A DNA stretch of 57,257 bases from Rothia nasimurium (GTDB lineage: Bacteria; Actinomycetota; Actinomycetes; Actinomycetales; Micrococcaceae), in the NCBI RefSeq assembly GCF_004569295.1, contig NZ_SPQC01000015.1, positions 1-57,257 of the forward strand, read 5' to 3'. The position numbers and the translations under genes are program-made. The notes beneath the pieces were generated by a model that saw nothing but the letters and a program-made list of their open reading frames with translations, did no database searches and had not been told where the DNA came from. Positions within the stretch are counted from its first letter, which is position 1; each line of letters opens with the position of its first letter. This document shows, in pieces, positions 43,761 through 53,291 of the stretch.

Positions 43761-44543
43761 ATGGCTTTTGAGGAAGTAAGAGAAATTGCAGCTGAGCAGT
43801 ACGGCCTGTTCACTACTGCACAGGCCGAAAATCTGGACCTGGCACGTTTGAAGGTCCATCGTCTAGCACAGGCAGGCAGAATCCGTCAGGTACGCAGAGG
43901 GGTTTACTCCACGGAGCCATTTCAGAGCGACAACCTCGAAGATTTACGGGCAGCTTGGCTTTCACTTGATCCAGCCAAAACAGTAGCAGAACGCCTGGCT
44001 GACGATGCATGCGCCGTGGCCGCAACCTCATCAGCCGCGCATGTGTTTGGAGTCGGCAACCTCATGACCTACAAACATGAGTTCTTCTCCCCGCAACGGA
44101 AACAATCAAGGGCGGATGACCTTCATATCCGGGTACGGACGATTCCTGCCGCTGATCTTGCAACAGTACAGGGGATACGAATAACTACAGTTACTCGCAC
44201 CGTGCTTGATTTACTAGCCGATGGCGAAGAGCTAGAACACGTCAGCGCTCTGCTACTGGGAGCGGTTCAAAAGAACCTTGATGTTGATTGGCAGAGACTG
44301 CACAAGGAATCTGCCCGCTTCGAAAAGGTCTATGGGATCAACGGGTCAACTATTTTCTCAGCCCTATTCTCAGCAGCTTCGAATGAAGTGGAGCAAGCAA
44401 GTTTTGCCCAGGATATCGCTAGACAAAGTTTCCCGGACGTCAGCGAACAGGTAGCAAAGATGTGGAGCCAGCAGCTTGAACTAATGCTTCACAACATCAC
44501 AGAAAATTACCCACCTCCAAGACCTCGCTTTCCGCAAAAGTAG
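43761..44543 (+). CDS. AbiEi-family antitoxin with N-terminal winged helix
   Basis: This 260-residue protein begins with an HTH/winged-helix domain (LFTTAQAENLDLARLKVHRL, then RQVRRGVYS) typical of the AbiEi antitoxin of type IV toxin-antitoxin systems. The remaining region carries the ATSSAAHVFGVGNL-type motif and helices of the AbiEi fold. Such antitoxins repress their own operon and neutralise a nucleotidyltransferase toxin encoded downstream. It looks intact, 21 bases before the toxin gene. Composition is AT-richer than neighbours. An AT-rich stretch around 43730-43750 upstream holds GCATATG and TATGTGC half-sites that may be the operator. Confidence 0.85.
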   Translation: MAFEEVREIAAEQYGLFTTAQAENLDLARLKVHRLAQAGRIRQVRRGVYSTEPFQSDNLEDLRAAWLSLDPAKTVAERLADDACAVAATSSAAHVFGVGNLMTYKHEFFSPQRKQSRADDLHIRVRTIPAADLATVQGIRITTVTRTVLDLLADGEELEHVSALLLGAVQKNLDVDWQRLHKESARFEKVYGINGSTIFSALFSAASNEVEQASFAQDIARQSFPDVSEQVAKMWSQQLELMLHNITENYPPPRPRFPQK

Positions 44544-44564
44544 CAGAACCGCAGGAGACCACAG

Positions 44565-45466
44565 ATGAATCATGAGCCGAGAAGTTACCGCCAGGGTAGA
44601 GCTTCTGCTAATGGTGGCAGAGTGCAGTTTGCAACGATTTCTAAAGCTGAACGGGTAGAACACTATCATCGCAGTATTGTGCTCGCCCGCTTCTTCGCAA
44701 ATACAGATAAGAGATGGGTATTGAAGGGTGGCACGGCCCTCGTCTGGAGAGACCCTAATGCAAGAGCTACTCGTGATCTGGATATTTTTAATCAGAGTGC
44801 GGAAGATATCCAGAAAGCAGTTGAAGAGTTCAAGGAGGCCCTCAAAGAGATATCAACTGCGCCGTTTGATATCAGTTTCGAATGTGAAAGCGATCCTGGC
44901 CGTATAACGGTTTCAGGCAACCGCAGAGCACAAGCATTCGGGTTCACCTTTTGAATGAGTTTGGTCGAAGAGTCCCCAACCCCATTTCAATTGATGTAGT
45001 GGTGGGTTGCCAGGTGACCGGTGAGCTAGAAGAAAGACGCGCACAACCGCTTGAAGATGCTTTACAAACAGAGCTTCCACTGATTTTGCTCTACCCGATA
45101 GTGGATTATTTAGCTGACAAGGTAGCTGCCACGATGCAAACCTATGAGCAGTTGAGCAAAGAGAATCCAAGCACTAGAGTCAAAGATTTGGTTGATATCG
45201 TCCATATAGCGTTAACGGAAACGATTGAAGGCACCCAGCTTCACACGGCTTTAGAATCCGAGCGTCTCGAACGCGGACTCACACGGTATACCGAAGGGCT
45301 ACTCTGCCCTGACTCCTGGAAGACTTTATATACGAACCGAAAAGTAAAGAAGGGAAAAGCACCCGAGTCTTATGATGAGGCACTAAGCATAGCTAAAGCC
45401 CTCATTAATCCTGCTATCCGAGGTGAAGTTAATGGAAAAATATGGCGAGCCGGAGCCTGGTATTAA
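44565..45466 (+). pseudogene. AbiEii-family nucleotidyltransferase toxin, frameshifted
   Basis: The N-terminal part has the MNT signature LKGGTALVWRDPNARATRDLDIF, where the GG and the D-x-D-type residues form the nucleotidyltransferase site. The frame stops at TGA 44952-44954, while the next frame continues as RVHLLNEFGRRVPNPISIDVV and then DLVDIVHIAL to 45466. Restoring one base at about 44940 would give ~300 residues, the normal size of AbiEii. No slippery heptamer is evident, so I regard it as a mutation (or assembly error) and not programmed frameshifting. The antitoxin alone remains whole. Confidence 0.8.
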
Positions 45467-45625
45467 AGAACAGCCAAAGCTCATTTTTCCCAGGGGAAAA
45501 TAAAAACGGCGCCAAAGCACGCGTCTCTACCTAAATCACACCACATTCCCCGCTATCGGGCGTCCGCGCGCCCCTTCCACGGCGTAAAATAAGGACGATT
45601 TACCCACACACTGCGAAAGCATCTC

Positions 45626-46972
45626 ATGTCTAACGGTTCCCAGCCCGAAAAGGGCTCCCAGCTTGGCTTCGCCTGGTCCCTGCACAGCGACGGCAAGAAC
45701 ATCACCCCGGGCGGGGTCGTCCGCCCCCTCGAACGCCTCACTTGGGGCCGCACCATCGGTATCGGCGCCCAGCACGTCGTTGCTATGTTCGGTGCGACCT
45801 TCCTGGTGCCCCTGCTGACCGGTTTCCCACCGGCCACCACCCTTTTCTTCTCGGGTATCGGCACCATGCTCTTCCTGCTGATAACCGCAGGACGCGTGCC
45901 CTCCTACCTGGGTTCGTCCTTCGCCTTTATCGCACCCCTTGCGGCGGCCACCAACCAGTACGGCCCCGGCGGCGCCCTGGGCGGTATCGTCATGGCCGGT
46001 GTCTCCCTGTTCATTGTTGGCCTGATTGTTCAGGTCGCCGGAACCGGCTGGCTAACCAAACTCATGCCCCCGGTCGTCACCGGCTCCATCGTGGCCCTGA
46101 TTGGCTTCAACCTGGCGCCGTCCGCCAAGAATAACTTCATGGAAGCACCCGTTACCGCCCTGGTGACGCTGAGCTCCATCATCCTGATTTCGGTGCTCTT
46201 CAAGGGCATGATTGGCCGCCTGTCGATTCTGCTGGGCGTCATCATTGGCTACATCACCGCTGTGCTGCGTAGTGAAGTGAAGTTTGAGAAGATTCAGCAG
46301 ACCTGGGAAGCCGAAGGCCTCATTGGTCTACCCCACTTCCAGCACCCCGAATTCCACTGGAACCTGGCAGGCCTCTTCATTCCTGTCATTCTGGTGCTGG
46401 TTGCCGAGAACATCGGTCACGTGAAGTCCGTTGCCCTCATGACCGGGGATAATCTCGACAAGTACTCCGGCCGCGCCCTCATGGCGGACGGCCTCGCCAC
46501 CACCCTAGCCGGTGCCGGCGGCGGTTCAGGTACCACCACCTACGCCGAAAATATCGGTGTTATGGCGGCAACCAAGGTCTACTCCACCGCCGCTTACTGG
46601 GTTGCTGCGATTTTCGCCGTCCTGCTCTCGATCTTCCCGGTCTTCGGTGCGGCCGTGGCGTCTGTGCCAGCCGGTGTGCTGGGCGGCGCTGCCACCGTGC
46701 TGTACGGCATGATTGGTATGCTGGGTGTGCGTATCTGGGTTGAGAACCGTGTGGACTTCTCGAACCAGGTCAACCTGACCGCCGCGTCCGTGGCCCTGAT
46801 TGTAGGTATTGCTGACTACACCTGGGATATTGGCGATTTACAGTTCGCCGGTATTGCCCTGGGTACCGCCGCGACCCTGGTGGTCTACCACCTGATGGCG
46901 GCGCTCAATAAGGCGTCGAAGGCCCACCCGGAGCCGCTGACTCCGACCGAGGCTAAGGGAGACGTCCACTAG
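45626..46972 (+). CDS. uraA: NCS2-family uracil permease
   Basis: This 448-residue membrane protein has 14 spans in the NCS2 fold. GSGTTTYAENIGVMAATKVYS in the second half and VAENIGHVKSVALMTGDNL carry the uracil-type substrate residues; the Glu in AENIG is conserved in UraA. It imports uracil with protons for salvage. No pyrimidine-regulated PyrR leader was seen. It ends convergently against the glycerophosphodiesterase gene, with hairpin copy B between. Confidence 0.93.
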   Translation: MSNGSQPEKGSQLGFAWSLHSDGKNITPGGVVRPLERLTWGRTIGIGAQHVVAMFGATFLVPLLTGFPPATTLFFSGIGTMLFLLITAGRVPSYLGSSFAFIAPLAAATNQYGPGGALGGIVMAGVSLFIVGLIVQVAGTGWLTKLMPPVVTGSIVALIGFNLAPSAKNNFMEAPVTALVTLSSIILISVLFKGMIGRLSILLGVIIGYITAVLRSEVKFEKIQQTWEAEGLIGLPHFQHPEFHWNLAGLFIPVILVLVAENIGHVKSVALMTGDNLDKYSGRALMADGLATTLAGAGGGSGTTTYAENIGVMAATKVYSTAAYWVAAIFAVLLSIFPVFGAAVASVPAGVLGGAATVLYGMIGMLGVRIWVENRVDFSNQVNLTAASVALIVGIADYTWDIGDLQFAGIALGTAATLVVYHLMAALNKASKAHPEPLTPTEAKGDVH

Positions 46973-46997
46973 TCTCTCCCTTGCCCCGGAGCGCTTG

Positions 46998-47066
46998 CAA
47001 GGGGACCAGATTTCCAAAAAGGGACCGCATATTATGCGGTCCCTTTTTGATTTTGCGGTCCCCTTG
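46998..47066. terminator. Nested hairpin element, copy B, between convergent genes
   Basis: The outer arms CAAGGGGACC (46998-47007) and GGTCCCCTTG (47057-47066) surround an inner stem AAAAAGGGACCGCAT (47016-47030) with its inverse at 47034-47048. The stem continues on both sides of T-runs, so it can terminate uraA and the diesterase gene from opposite directions. Confidence 0.85.
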
Positions 47067-47072
47067 TTGCTG

Positions 47073-47873
47073 TTAGGAGGCGAGGACGCCCACGAGCAGG
47101 TCGGTGCGGTTAGTGACGATTCCGTTGACCCCCAGGGCGATGAGTTCCCGCATGGTACGTTCATCGTCGATCGTCCACACGTGCACCTCCACCCCGGCCC
47201 GGCGGGCAGCAGCCACCAACTTGCGGTCAACAATGCGCAGACGGCGGCCAGCGACCCGATGATAGGCAGGAACCTGAACCGCGTCGAAGGGAAGCATGAA
47301 CCTGCGGGTTAAGGGCTTGAGAAAACTCCACAGACTAGGGTGTATGCGCGATAGGGCATAGAAAAAAGTGAAGGCCGGTTGCGAGGCACTCAGGGGAATC
47401 TGCACCCCTAGATCTTGGGCCGCCCGGTGCGCCTGCCGCAGGCGGCGCTCCGAAAAGGACGCCAGTCGCACCCGCTCTACCGCACCGGCAGCTACCAGCA
47501 CCCGGGCAACCTCGGCCGCCGAGCCAGCGTCCTTAAGGTCAATATTGAAGCGGGTCTCTGGGAAGGCCTCGAGCATGTCGCGCAGGCGGGAAATCTGACC
47601 ACCGTCCACCAGGTTCAAGTCACGCAGCTGATCCCAGGTCATCTCAGCTACCCGGCCGGGGCGGCCCACAAGGCGGTTGAGGGTTGGGTCATGAAAAATC
47701 AGCACCTGGCCGTCAGCGGTGGTGTTCACGTCGGTTTCGAGCCAGTGGGCCCCGGCATCGAGGGCACAGCGGAAAGCTCCCTCGGTGTTTTCAGCCTGGC
47801 CTATAGCGAGCCCCCTATGGGCGTAAATCTGGGTGTGGTCAGGCGAAGACGATGAAAATGCGTGTGAAGGCAT
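47073..47873 (-). CDS. Glycerophosphodiester phosphodiesterase
   Basis: This 266-residue enzyme hydrolyses glycerophosphodiesters to glycerol-3-phosphate and an alcohol. The GDPD motifs are AHRGLAIGQAENTEGAF near residue 16, GAHWLETDVNTTADGQ, VLIFHDPTLNR and VHVWTIDDERTMRELI, which hold the catalytic His pair and metal-binding Glu/Asp. I started at MPSHAFSSSSPDHTQ; the 32-residue upstream extension does not fit. No signal peptide is seen, so it is probably cytosolic. Confidence 0.9.
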   Translation of the reverse strand: MPSHAFSSSSPDHTQIYAHRGLAIGQAENTEGAFRCALDAGAHWLETDVNTTADGQVLIFHDPTLNRLVGRPGRVAEMTWDQLRDLNLVDGGQISRLRDMLEAFPETRFNIDLKDAGSAAEVARVLVAAGAVERVRLASFSERRLRQAHRAAQDLGVQIPLSASQPAFTFFYALSRIHPSLWSFLKPLTRRFMLPFDAVQVPAYHRVAGRRLRIVDRKLVAAARRAGVEVHVWTIDDERTMRELIALGVNGIVTNRTDLLVGVLAS

Positions 47874-47901
47874 GGGAACCAGTATATTACCGGCCAGTAA
47901 C

Positions 47902-48735
47902 TTAGGCCTGCCACCCCTCGCGTTCAGCCAGCATGCGCTCGATAATCTGAGCAACGCCGTCCTCTTCAAACCCCGGGCAGATACGCCCCACCCGGTCTTT
48001 GAGCTCCGGCAGGCCCGAGGCCATCACATAGCCGTGGCCCGCCCAGTCCAGCATTTCGTAGTCATTGGGCATGTCGCCAAAAGCAGCTACCTCATCTGGG
48101 CTAATGCCCAGAGAGGCCGCGAAGTCGGCCAGAACCCGACCCTTATTCAGCCCCCGCTGCGCAATTTCCACCAGGGGCTGGTAGGGGGCAGAGCGCGTTA
48201 CCGATGCCCGCTCCCCCACGATTTCTTGCACATGGGCCAATAGGTCAGCAGGTACCGCACCATCCCGAAACAGCAGATACTTAACCATCTCAGCGTCGGG
48301 CGCCAGGATTTCTTCCAGCTGCCCCTCGACCACCTTACTGGTGTCTTCCTGAACGTGCGGGTCATAGGTTCCCTGCACATAGACATATTCCAAGGTCTCC
48401 GCGATGTAAAGAGCCCCCGGGAAAGCCTGCTCCAGCTCGGCGTGCAGAGCCAGAGTTTCAGCCCCGCTAATAGTGCGGGTGGCAACCACCTGTGAGCGGG
48501 CAATATCGAACGTCACCGCACCGTTAGAGCAGAAAGCAAAAGAGTTCTCGCCATTCCACTCCTCGCCGAGCTGTTCCAGCACGGGAGCCATCCAGCGCAG
48601 GGGGCGGCCGGTCACAAAGACGATACGGACGCCAGCATCCGCCGCCGCGTGCAGGGCCTGCAGGGTGCGGGGGCGGAACCTGAAATCACTCCCGATGAGG
48701 GTGCCGTCCAGGTCGCTGGCAATCAGTTTAATCAT
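47902..48735 (-). CDS. Cof-type HAD-superfamily phosphatase (second copy)
   Basis: This 277-residue protein has IASDLDGTLIG (motif I) at its very start, FVTGRPLRWM (motif II), and AFGDMPNDYEMLDWAGHGYVMASG (motif IV). It is a Cof/YidA-type sugar-phosphate phosphatase, paralogous in class to 3229-4089 though only weakly similar. The dispersed repeat copy 2 lies just upstream. Substrate unknown. Confidence 0.9.
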   Translation of the reverse strand: MIKLIASDLDGTLIGSDFRFRPRTLQALHAAADAGVRIVFVTGRPLRWMAPVLEQLGEEWNGENSFAFCSNGAVTFDIARSQVVATRTISGAETLALHAELEQAFPGALYIAETLEYVYVQGTYDPHVQEDTSKVVEGQLEEILAPDAEMVKYLLFRDGAVPADLLAHVQEIVGERASVTRSAPYQPLVEIAQRGLNKGRVLADFAASLGISPDEVAAFGDMPNDYEMLDWAGHGYVMASGLPELKDRVGRICPGFEEDGVAQIIERMLAEREGWQA

Positions 48736-48752
48736 GCTTTACATTCTAGAGG

Positions 48753-48950
48753 CTTATTCAAAGGGGGCAGGTGAAGCAGGCTCGCAGCGAAGCTGCTGGC
48801 TCGGCGGCTGGCGTGAATCGCTTGTGATGAGCACCGAGATTCCGAGCGCGCGAGGAAAATAAATCTCGGCGCGAATCTGGCGAGCCTGCGAGCCAGCTAG
48901 CGAACCAGCGAGAGGGTCGGCAGCAAGCGCGAGCCTGCTGATTCTGGCGA
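48753..48950 (+). repeat. Dispersed structured repeat, copy 2
   Basis: This is the second copy of the 2977-3204 element in the same orientation, with the 87-nt core at 48821-48907. The region between the two blocks is about 50 bases shorter than in copy 1. The arms GGCTCGCAG and CTGCGAGCC give an additional stem. It contains no ORF and lies between a HAD gene and a PEBP gene. Confidence 0.85.
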
Positions 48951-48959
48951 GAGAAGATT

Positions 48960-49484
48960 CTAGTTCTCTTCTTCGTAGGTCGCCGTTAAGAAGGCTCGGG
49001 CGATGCCGTGGAAGAAGAGGTTGAAGTTGACCACGGCGGGGCTGGCGTTTTCGTCGATGTCGAGTTTTTCCACGTCAACGGCGGTGACGCAGAAGATGTA
49101 GCGGTGGGGGCCGTGGCCAGCAGGCGGGGCTGCGCCAATGAAACCGCGGGTACCGCCGTCGTTGAGATGTCCTAGGGCCCCTTCGGGCAGGTTTTCGGCG
49201 GCGCCGGTGGCCAGTTCGGTGACCGAGGCGGGAATATTCGAAACCGCCCAGTGCCAGAAACCTGAGGGGGTGGGGGCGTCCGGGTCAAAGCAGGTCACCA
49301 CAAAGGACTTGGTTTCTGCGGGGAAGCCGCTCCACGACAGCTGGGGCGAGACGTCCTCGCCGCCTGCGCCCATCATCCCGGACACCTGGGCGCGGGGCAG
49401 GGTCTCTCCCTCAGTGATATCGGCGGACGCCAGCGTAAAGGTAGGTAGGTCAGGCAGCTCTGCGTAGGGTTCGCGGTTGAGCAT
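48960..49484 (-). CDS. YbhB/YbcL-family PEBP-like protein
   Basis: This 174-residue protein has the phosphatidylethanolamine-binding-protein fold: [22 protein letters not shown] near residue 55, then [11 protein letters not shown] and a conserved [13 protein letters not shown]. Bacterial members are of unknown function. I started at [14 protein letters not shown], which has a strong GAGGAGG site. Confidence 0.88.
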   Translation of the reverse strand: MLNREPYAELPDLPTFTLASADITEGETLPRAQVSGMMGAGGEDVSPQLSWSGFPAETKSFVVTCFDPDAPTPSGFWHWAVSNIPASVTELATGAAENLPEGALGHLNDGGTRGFIGAAPPAGHGPHRYIFCVTAVDVEKLDIDENASPAVVNFNLFFHGIARAFLTATYEEEN

Positions 49485-49553
49485 GGGGGGCCTCCTCGTC
49501 GTTGATGGGCTTTGGCTATGCACTCACCAGTCTACTGACTACCACCCCTCACG

Positions 49554-49620
49554 AAAAGGGACCTGAAAACTAAAGAAGGACCGCAAAATATGCGGTCCTT
49601 CTTTAGTTTTGCGGTCCCCT
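49554..49620. terminator. Nested hairpin element, copy C
   Basis: The inner arms around AAGGACCGCA (49568-49585) and TGCGGTCCTT (49591-49609) form a long stem, extended by ACTAAAG and CTTTAGT. The outer GGGACC and GGTCCC arms also pair. It lies between two minus-strand genes and probably ends transcription of the sugar-kinase gene. Confidence 0.8.
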
Positions 49621-49640
49621 CGGGGAGGGGAGCGGAGGAA

Positions 49641-50585
49641 CTAACCCTGCGGGTAGAGCACAGCGTTCAGTGCGTCGCGGCTGGGCGGGTTAGCGCCCTC
49701 GCGGGAGACGGTGATGCCGGCAGCAACCGCTGCGAAAGCCAGGATTTCCTTGAGGTCGTCCTTGCTCAGCAGCTCAATGGCGGCGCGGGCGCCCTGGCCC
49801 TTGATGTCGCGATCGAGCAGGGCCGCGATGAGGGCTGACATGAGGGAGTCGCCTGCACCCACGGTATCGGCGACCTCTACCCGGTAGGCGGGCAGGGCGA
49901 TGCCGTCGGGCGAGGTCTTACGGGTGATAGCCCAGGGGCCCATTTCACCGCGGGTTACAACCACCAGGGAGGCCCCTAGCTCCAGCCAGGCCCGAGCTGA
50001 TTCTTCCAGGGTGCGGTTGGGGTAGAGCCACAGCAGGTCCTCGTCAGAAGCCTTCACCACATCCGAGTGGCGCACGATGCTCTCAGCCCAGGCGCGGGCT
50101 TCTGCAGCGTCGGGCACGATGGAGGGGCGGCAGTTGGGGTCGTAAGAAATCAGGGCGTGGGGGGCTGCCTGCTTGACGGTGTTGAGCACAGCGGACGCAC
50201 CGGGCTCCAACATGGCGCCAATAGAACCCACATGCACTGCGGTGGCATTCTTGCCCACCTCGTCGAGCGCCGCCTGGGCAGCGTCGAGTGACCAGTCGAT
50301 ATCGAACTCGTACTCAGCGGCGCCGGTTTCGCCAATAGTTGCCTGGGCAACGGAGGTCTCTTTGGCGTCAGCACCGACAGGGAGCAGGACGCCCGAGGCG
50401 CGCAGGTGCGCGTCGATAAGTTCACCGTAGGCGTCCTTGCCGTAGCGGCCAATGAACTGGGCCTCGTGGCCCAGGCGGGAGACGCCGACGGCAACGTTCA
50501 TGGGGGAACCGCCGGGGTGGGCGTGGGATTCGGCGCCGGGGCGCTGGACAACATCTACGAGGGCTTCGCCAATGACTGTGAGCAT
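49641..50585 (-). CDS. PfkB-family carbohydrate kinase (fructokinase-like)
   Basis: This 314-residue sugar kinase has the N-terminal GEALVDVV and the Gly-rich PGGSPMNVAVGVSRLG, then the C-terminal signature DTVGAGDSLMSALIAALL with the catalytic Asp. The sequence resembles fructokinase and ribokinase, which phosphorylate fructose or ribose; ADP-ribose and nucleoside kinases are less likely. It is monocistronic, divergent from gap. Confidence 0.88.
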   Translation of the reverse strand: MLTVIGEALVDVVQRPGAESHAHPGGSPMNVAVGVSRLGHEAQFIGRYGKDAYGELIDAHLRASGVLLPVGADAKETSVAQATIGETGAAEYEFDIDWSLDAAQAALDEVGKNATAVHVGSIGAMLEPGASAVLNTVKQAAPHALISYDPNCRPSIVPDAAEARAWAESIVRHSDVVKASDEDLLWLYPNRTLEESARAWLELGASLVVVTRGEMGPWAITRKTSPDGIALPAYRVEVADTVGAGDSLMSALIAALLDRDIKGQGARAAIELLSKDDLKEILAFAAVAAGITVSREGANPPSRDALNAVLYPQG

Positions 50586-50806
50586 GCCCTTATTTTACCG
50601 GCTGTGGCCCCTGCCTCAGAGAAGTCTCGCGTCACAAACTCCACATGTGAGAGAACAAACTATAAACTTATGTCTGTAGTGCCCACCAGCCCGTCGTGCC
50701 CGTGCACAAATCGGGGTGTGGGCCGCCAGTCACCAGCTACCAGCGCACCGCCGCGCTGCTAACCGATGAGTTCAATGACGCTACTCATCGAGGAAGAGGT
50801 CACACC

Positions 50807-52252
50807 ATGACTATTTCTGCCGACAACGCTCACGAGCAGTGGCTTGCCTCTGAGGCTGAAGCCGAAGCTATGATCCCCTTGATTGGCAAGCTGAATCGAG
50901 AGAACAATGTGGTTGTCTCTATTCACGGCCACAGCCTAATCAATAAGTCTGTTATTCAGATTTTGAAGGCTCACCGTTTTGCCCGTCAGATTGATGATGT
51001 TGAGCTGAACCCGGCTGATTCCCTGAAGATCCTTGAAATTGTGAGCACCCTCGACCTGGGTGCCTGCTCGCTGGGTCTGGCCAGCCTGCAGCGCAAGTTT
51101 GAGGCTTCTGGCGCCGGTGATCTTGAGGCCTGGCTGAAGGAAGAACTGGCTCCCGTCGTCGGTAAGAAGGGCCAGATTGAGGCTACCTCGCAGGACGTCG
51201 TACTCTACGGTTTCGGCCGTATCGGCCGCCTGCTGGCCCGCATTCTGCTGGAGCGTTCTACCGGCTCCGGCCCCAAGCTCCGCGCCGTTGTGGTTCGCAA
51301 GAACACCGACAATGACCTCTACAAGCGCGCCTCTCTGCTGCGCCGCGACTCCGTCCACGGCGCTTTCAAGGGCACTATCCGCGTGGACGAAGAGAACTCC
51401 ACCATCATCGCCAACGGCACCCCCATCAAGTTCATCTACGCCTCTGACCCGGCCGAGGTCGACTACACCGCCCACGGCATTGAAAACGCTATCGTGGTCG
51501 ATAACACCGGCCGCTGGCGCGACAAGGACGGCCTCTCCCGCCACCTACAGGCCAAGGGGGCTGCGCGCGTCCTGCTCACCGCTCCCGGCAAGGGCGTGAA
51601 GAACATCGTCTGCGGCGTCAACGACGACATCATCGAAGATAGCGACACCGTACTGTCAGCGGCCTCCTGCACCACCAACGCCATCACCCCCGTGCTGGCC
51701 GTTATGGACGAGGTCTTCGGCGTCAAGCGCGGCCACGTTGAGACCGTACACTCCTTCACCAACGACCAGAACCTAATCGACAACTTCCACAAGGGTGACC
51801 GCCGCGGCCGCTCCGCTGCCCTGAACATGGTGATTACCGAGACCGGCGCCGCCAAGGCTGTGTCCAAGGCCCTGCCCCAGCTCGAGGGCAAGCTGACCGG
51901 CAACGCTATTCGCGTCCCCACCCCCGACGTCTCCATGGCTATTCTGAGCCTGCAGCTCAACAAGCCCGTCGGCTCTAAGGAAGAACTCAACGACCTGCTG
52001 CGCGAGCGCTCCCTGCGCTCCAACCTGCGCCGCCAGATTGACTACACCGACTCACACGAGGTCGTGTCAACCGACTTCGTGGGCTCCCGCGCCGCCGGTG
52101 TAGTAGACGGCCTGGCTACCATCACCTCCGGTGACGATAACGCCATTCTCTACGTCTGGTACGACAACGAGTTCGGCTACTCCTGCCAGGTAATTCGCGT
52201 GCTTGAGACCATGATCGGCGGTAAGCTGCAGAGCTTCCCCGTAGCAATCTAA
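50807..52252 (+). CDS. gap: Glyceraldehyde-3-phosphate dehydrogenase, long actinobacterial form
   Basis: This 481-residue enzyme has a ~120-residue N-terminal extension before the Rossmann start VVLYGFGRIGRLLARILLERS. The catalytic SAASCTTNAITPVL holds the active Cys, and VEDN-like VVDNTGRW and HSFTNDQNLID follow. This length resembles the ~480-residue GapB of Corynebacterium glutamicum, which serves gluconeogenesis; that role is an inference. I started at MTISADNAHEQW, with a GAGGAAGAGG site. Its stop is followed by a hairpin with T-run. Confidence 0.92.
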   Translation: MTISADNAHEQWLASEAEAEAMIPLIGKLNRENNVVVSIHGHSLINKSVIQILKAHRFARQIDDVELNPADSLKILEIVSTLDLGACSLGLASLQRKFEASGAGDLEAWLKEELAPVVGKKGQIEATSQDVVLYGFGRIGRLLARILLERSTGSGPKLRAVVVRKNTDNDLYKRASLLRRDSVHGAFKGTIRVDEENSTIIANGTPIKFIYASDPAEVDYTAHGIENAIVVDNTGRWRDKDGLSRHLQAKGAARVLLTAPGKGVKNIVCGVNDDIIEDSDTVLSAASCTTNAITPVLAVMDEVFGVKRGHVETVHSFTNDQNLIDNFHKGDRRGRSAALNMVITETGAAKAVSKALPQLEGKLTGNAIRVPTPDVSMAILSLQLNKPVGSKEELNDLLRERSLRSNLRRQIDYTDSHEVVSTDFVGSRAAGVVDGLATITSGDDNAILYVWYDNEFGYSCQVIRVLETMIGGKLQSFPVAI

Positions 52253-52278
52253 GAGCGCGGACGCCCGCCGCACGTTCT

Positions 52279-52317
52279 GGTGCCCTCGGCTAGTTATGCC
52301 GGGGGCACCTGCTTTTT
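52279..52317 (+). terminator. Intrinsic terminator of gap
   Basis: GGTGCCCTCGGC (52279-52290) pairs with GCCGGGGGCACC (52298-52309) with one G-U, followed by TGCTTTTT. It lies 27 bases past the gap stop codon. Confidence 0.85.
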
Positions 52318-52358
52318 AGGAGGCAGCAAACGTAAGCCCGTCCGCCAAGAATCTCGGG

Positions 52359-53285
52359 TTACGCGAAGTTTTCGCTCACCCAGTCCTCCGCGGCGGTGGC
52401 GGGGGCTGCTTTTTCGGTGCCCGAGACGCGCGTGTTCAGTTCAATCAGGGTCTCTGTGGTGAGTAGGGCGGACACCTCGTCGAGCACGCGGGCGGCTGCT
52501 ACCGAGACCTGGTGGGTGTTAATGACGGGTAATACCTGCTGGGCCAGAATCATGTTTTTGGGATCCTCAAGTACCACGAAGTTGTTGGCGGTGATGGCGG
52601 GGTCGGTGGAGAAGAGGTCCACAATGTCGACGGTGCCGTCGGCCAGGGCTGAGACGGTGAGCGGGCCGCCGCCGTCATTGATGGGCTCGAAGGACGCCGG
52701 AGTAAAGCTGTAGAGGCGCTCTAGGCCGGGCAGGCCGTAAGCTCGTTCCGCGAATTCCGGGGGTGCCCCTAGGCTGAGCTGGCCGCTGAGGGCGGTGAGG
52801 TCGTCCAGGCTGGTCAGACCGTGCTCTTCGGCGGTAGCGGCGGTGACAACCAGGGAGTCCTTGTTCTCTGCCTGCGAGGCTGCCAGAACGCCCAGCTCCT
52901 CGGGCAGGGCAGCGGGGAGGGCCTGCACGATTTCTTCGGCGGTGATGGCTGTAGTCTCTGCGTCGAAGTAGAGCAGGAGGTTGCCGGAGTAGTCGGGTAC
53001 CACCGAGACGGTACCTTCACCGAGAGCCCCGAGGTAGGCTTCGCGGGCGCCAATAGCGGGGCTGGTGGTGGCGTCTAGGCCGCGGGTGCGCAGGGCGGCG
53101 GCGTAGATTTCGGCGATAATTTGCGATTCGGTGAAGTCGGCTGAGCCCACGGTAATGGTGCCGGTGGTGCTCCCGCTGCCAAAGGCGGTGGAGCCGTCAA
53201 GACCGCAGGCGGAAAGGCCTAGAGCCCCGGCGGCGAGTCCTGCCCCGGTGAAGAGGGAGCGTCGGGTGAGGTGGGGTAATGTCAT
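52359..53285 (-). CDS. OpuC-type ABC transporter substrate-binding lipoprotein
   Basis: This 308-residue protein has an RR-containing signal (LTRRSLFTGAGLAAGALGLS) ending in a lipobox AC at about residue 27. The region GSADFTESQIIAEIYAAAL and the VVPDYSGNLLLYF motif match the glycine betaine, carnitine or choline binding family (OpuAC/OpuCC). It captures quaternary amines for osmoprotection. It is the last gene of the operon. Confidence 0.88.
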   Translation of the reverse strand: MTLPHLTRRSLFTGAGLAAGALGLSACGLDGSTAFGSGSTTGTITVGSADFTESQIIAEIYAAALRTRGLDATTSPAIGAREAYLGALGEGTVSVVPDYSGNLLLYFDAETTAITAEEIVQALPAALPEELGVLAASQAENKDSLVVTAATAEEHGLTSLDDLTALSGQLSLGAPPEFAERAYGLPGLERLYSFTPASFEPINDGGGPLTVSALADGTVDIVDLFSTDPAITANNFVVLEDPKNMILAQQVLPVINTHQVSVAAARVLDEVSALLTTETLIELNTRVSGTEKAAPATAAEDWVSENFA

Positions 53286-53291
53286 GGGTGT

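Noticed and set aside
44930-44960. Programmed frameshifting in the AbiEii toxin
   Set aside because: No slippery heptamer or downstream pseudoknot is apparent; a plain one-base deletion explains it.
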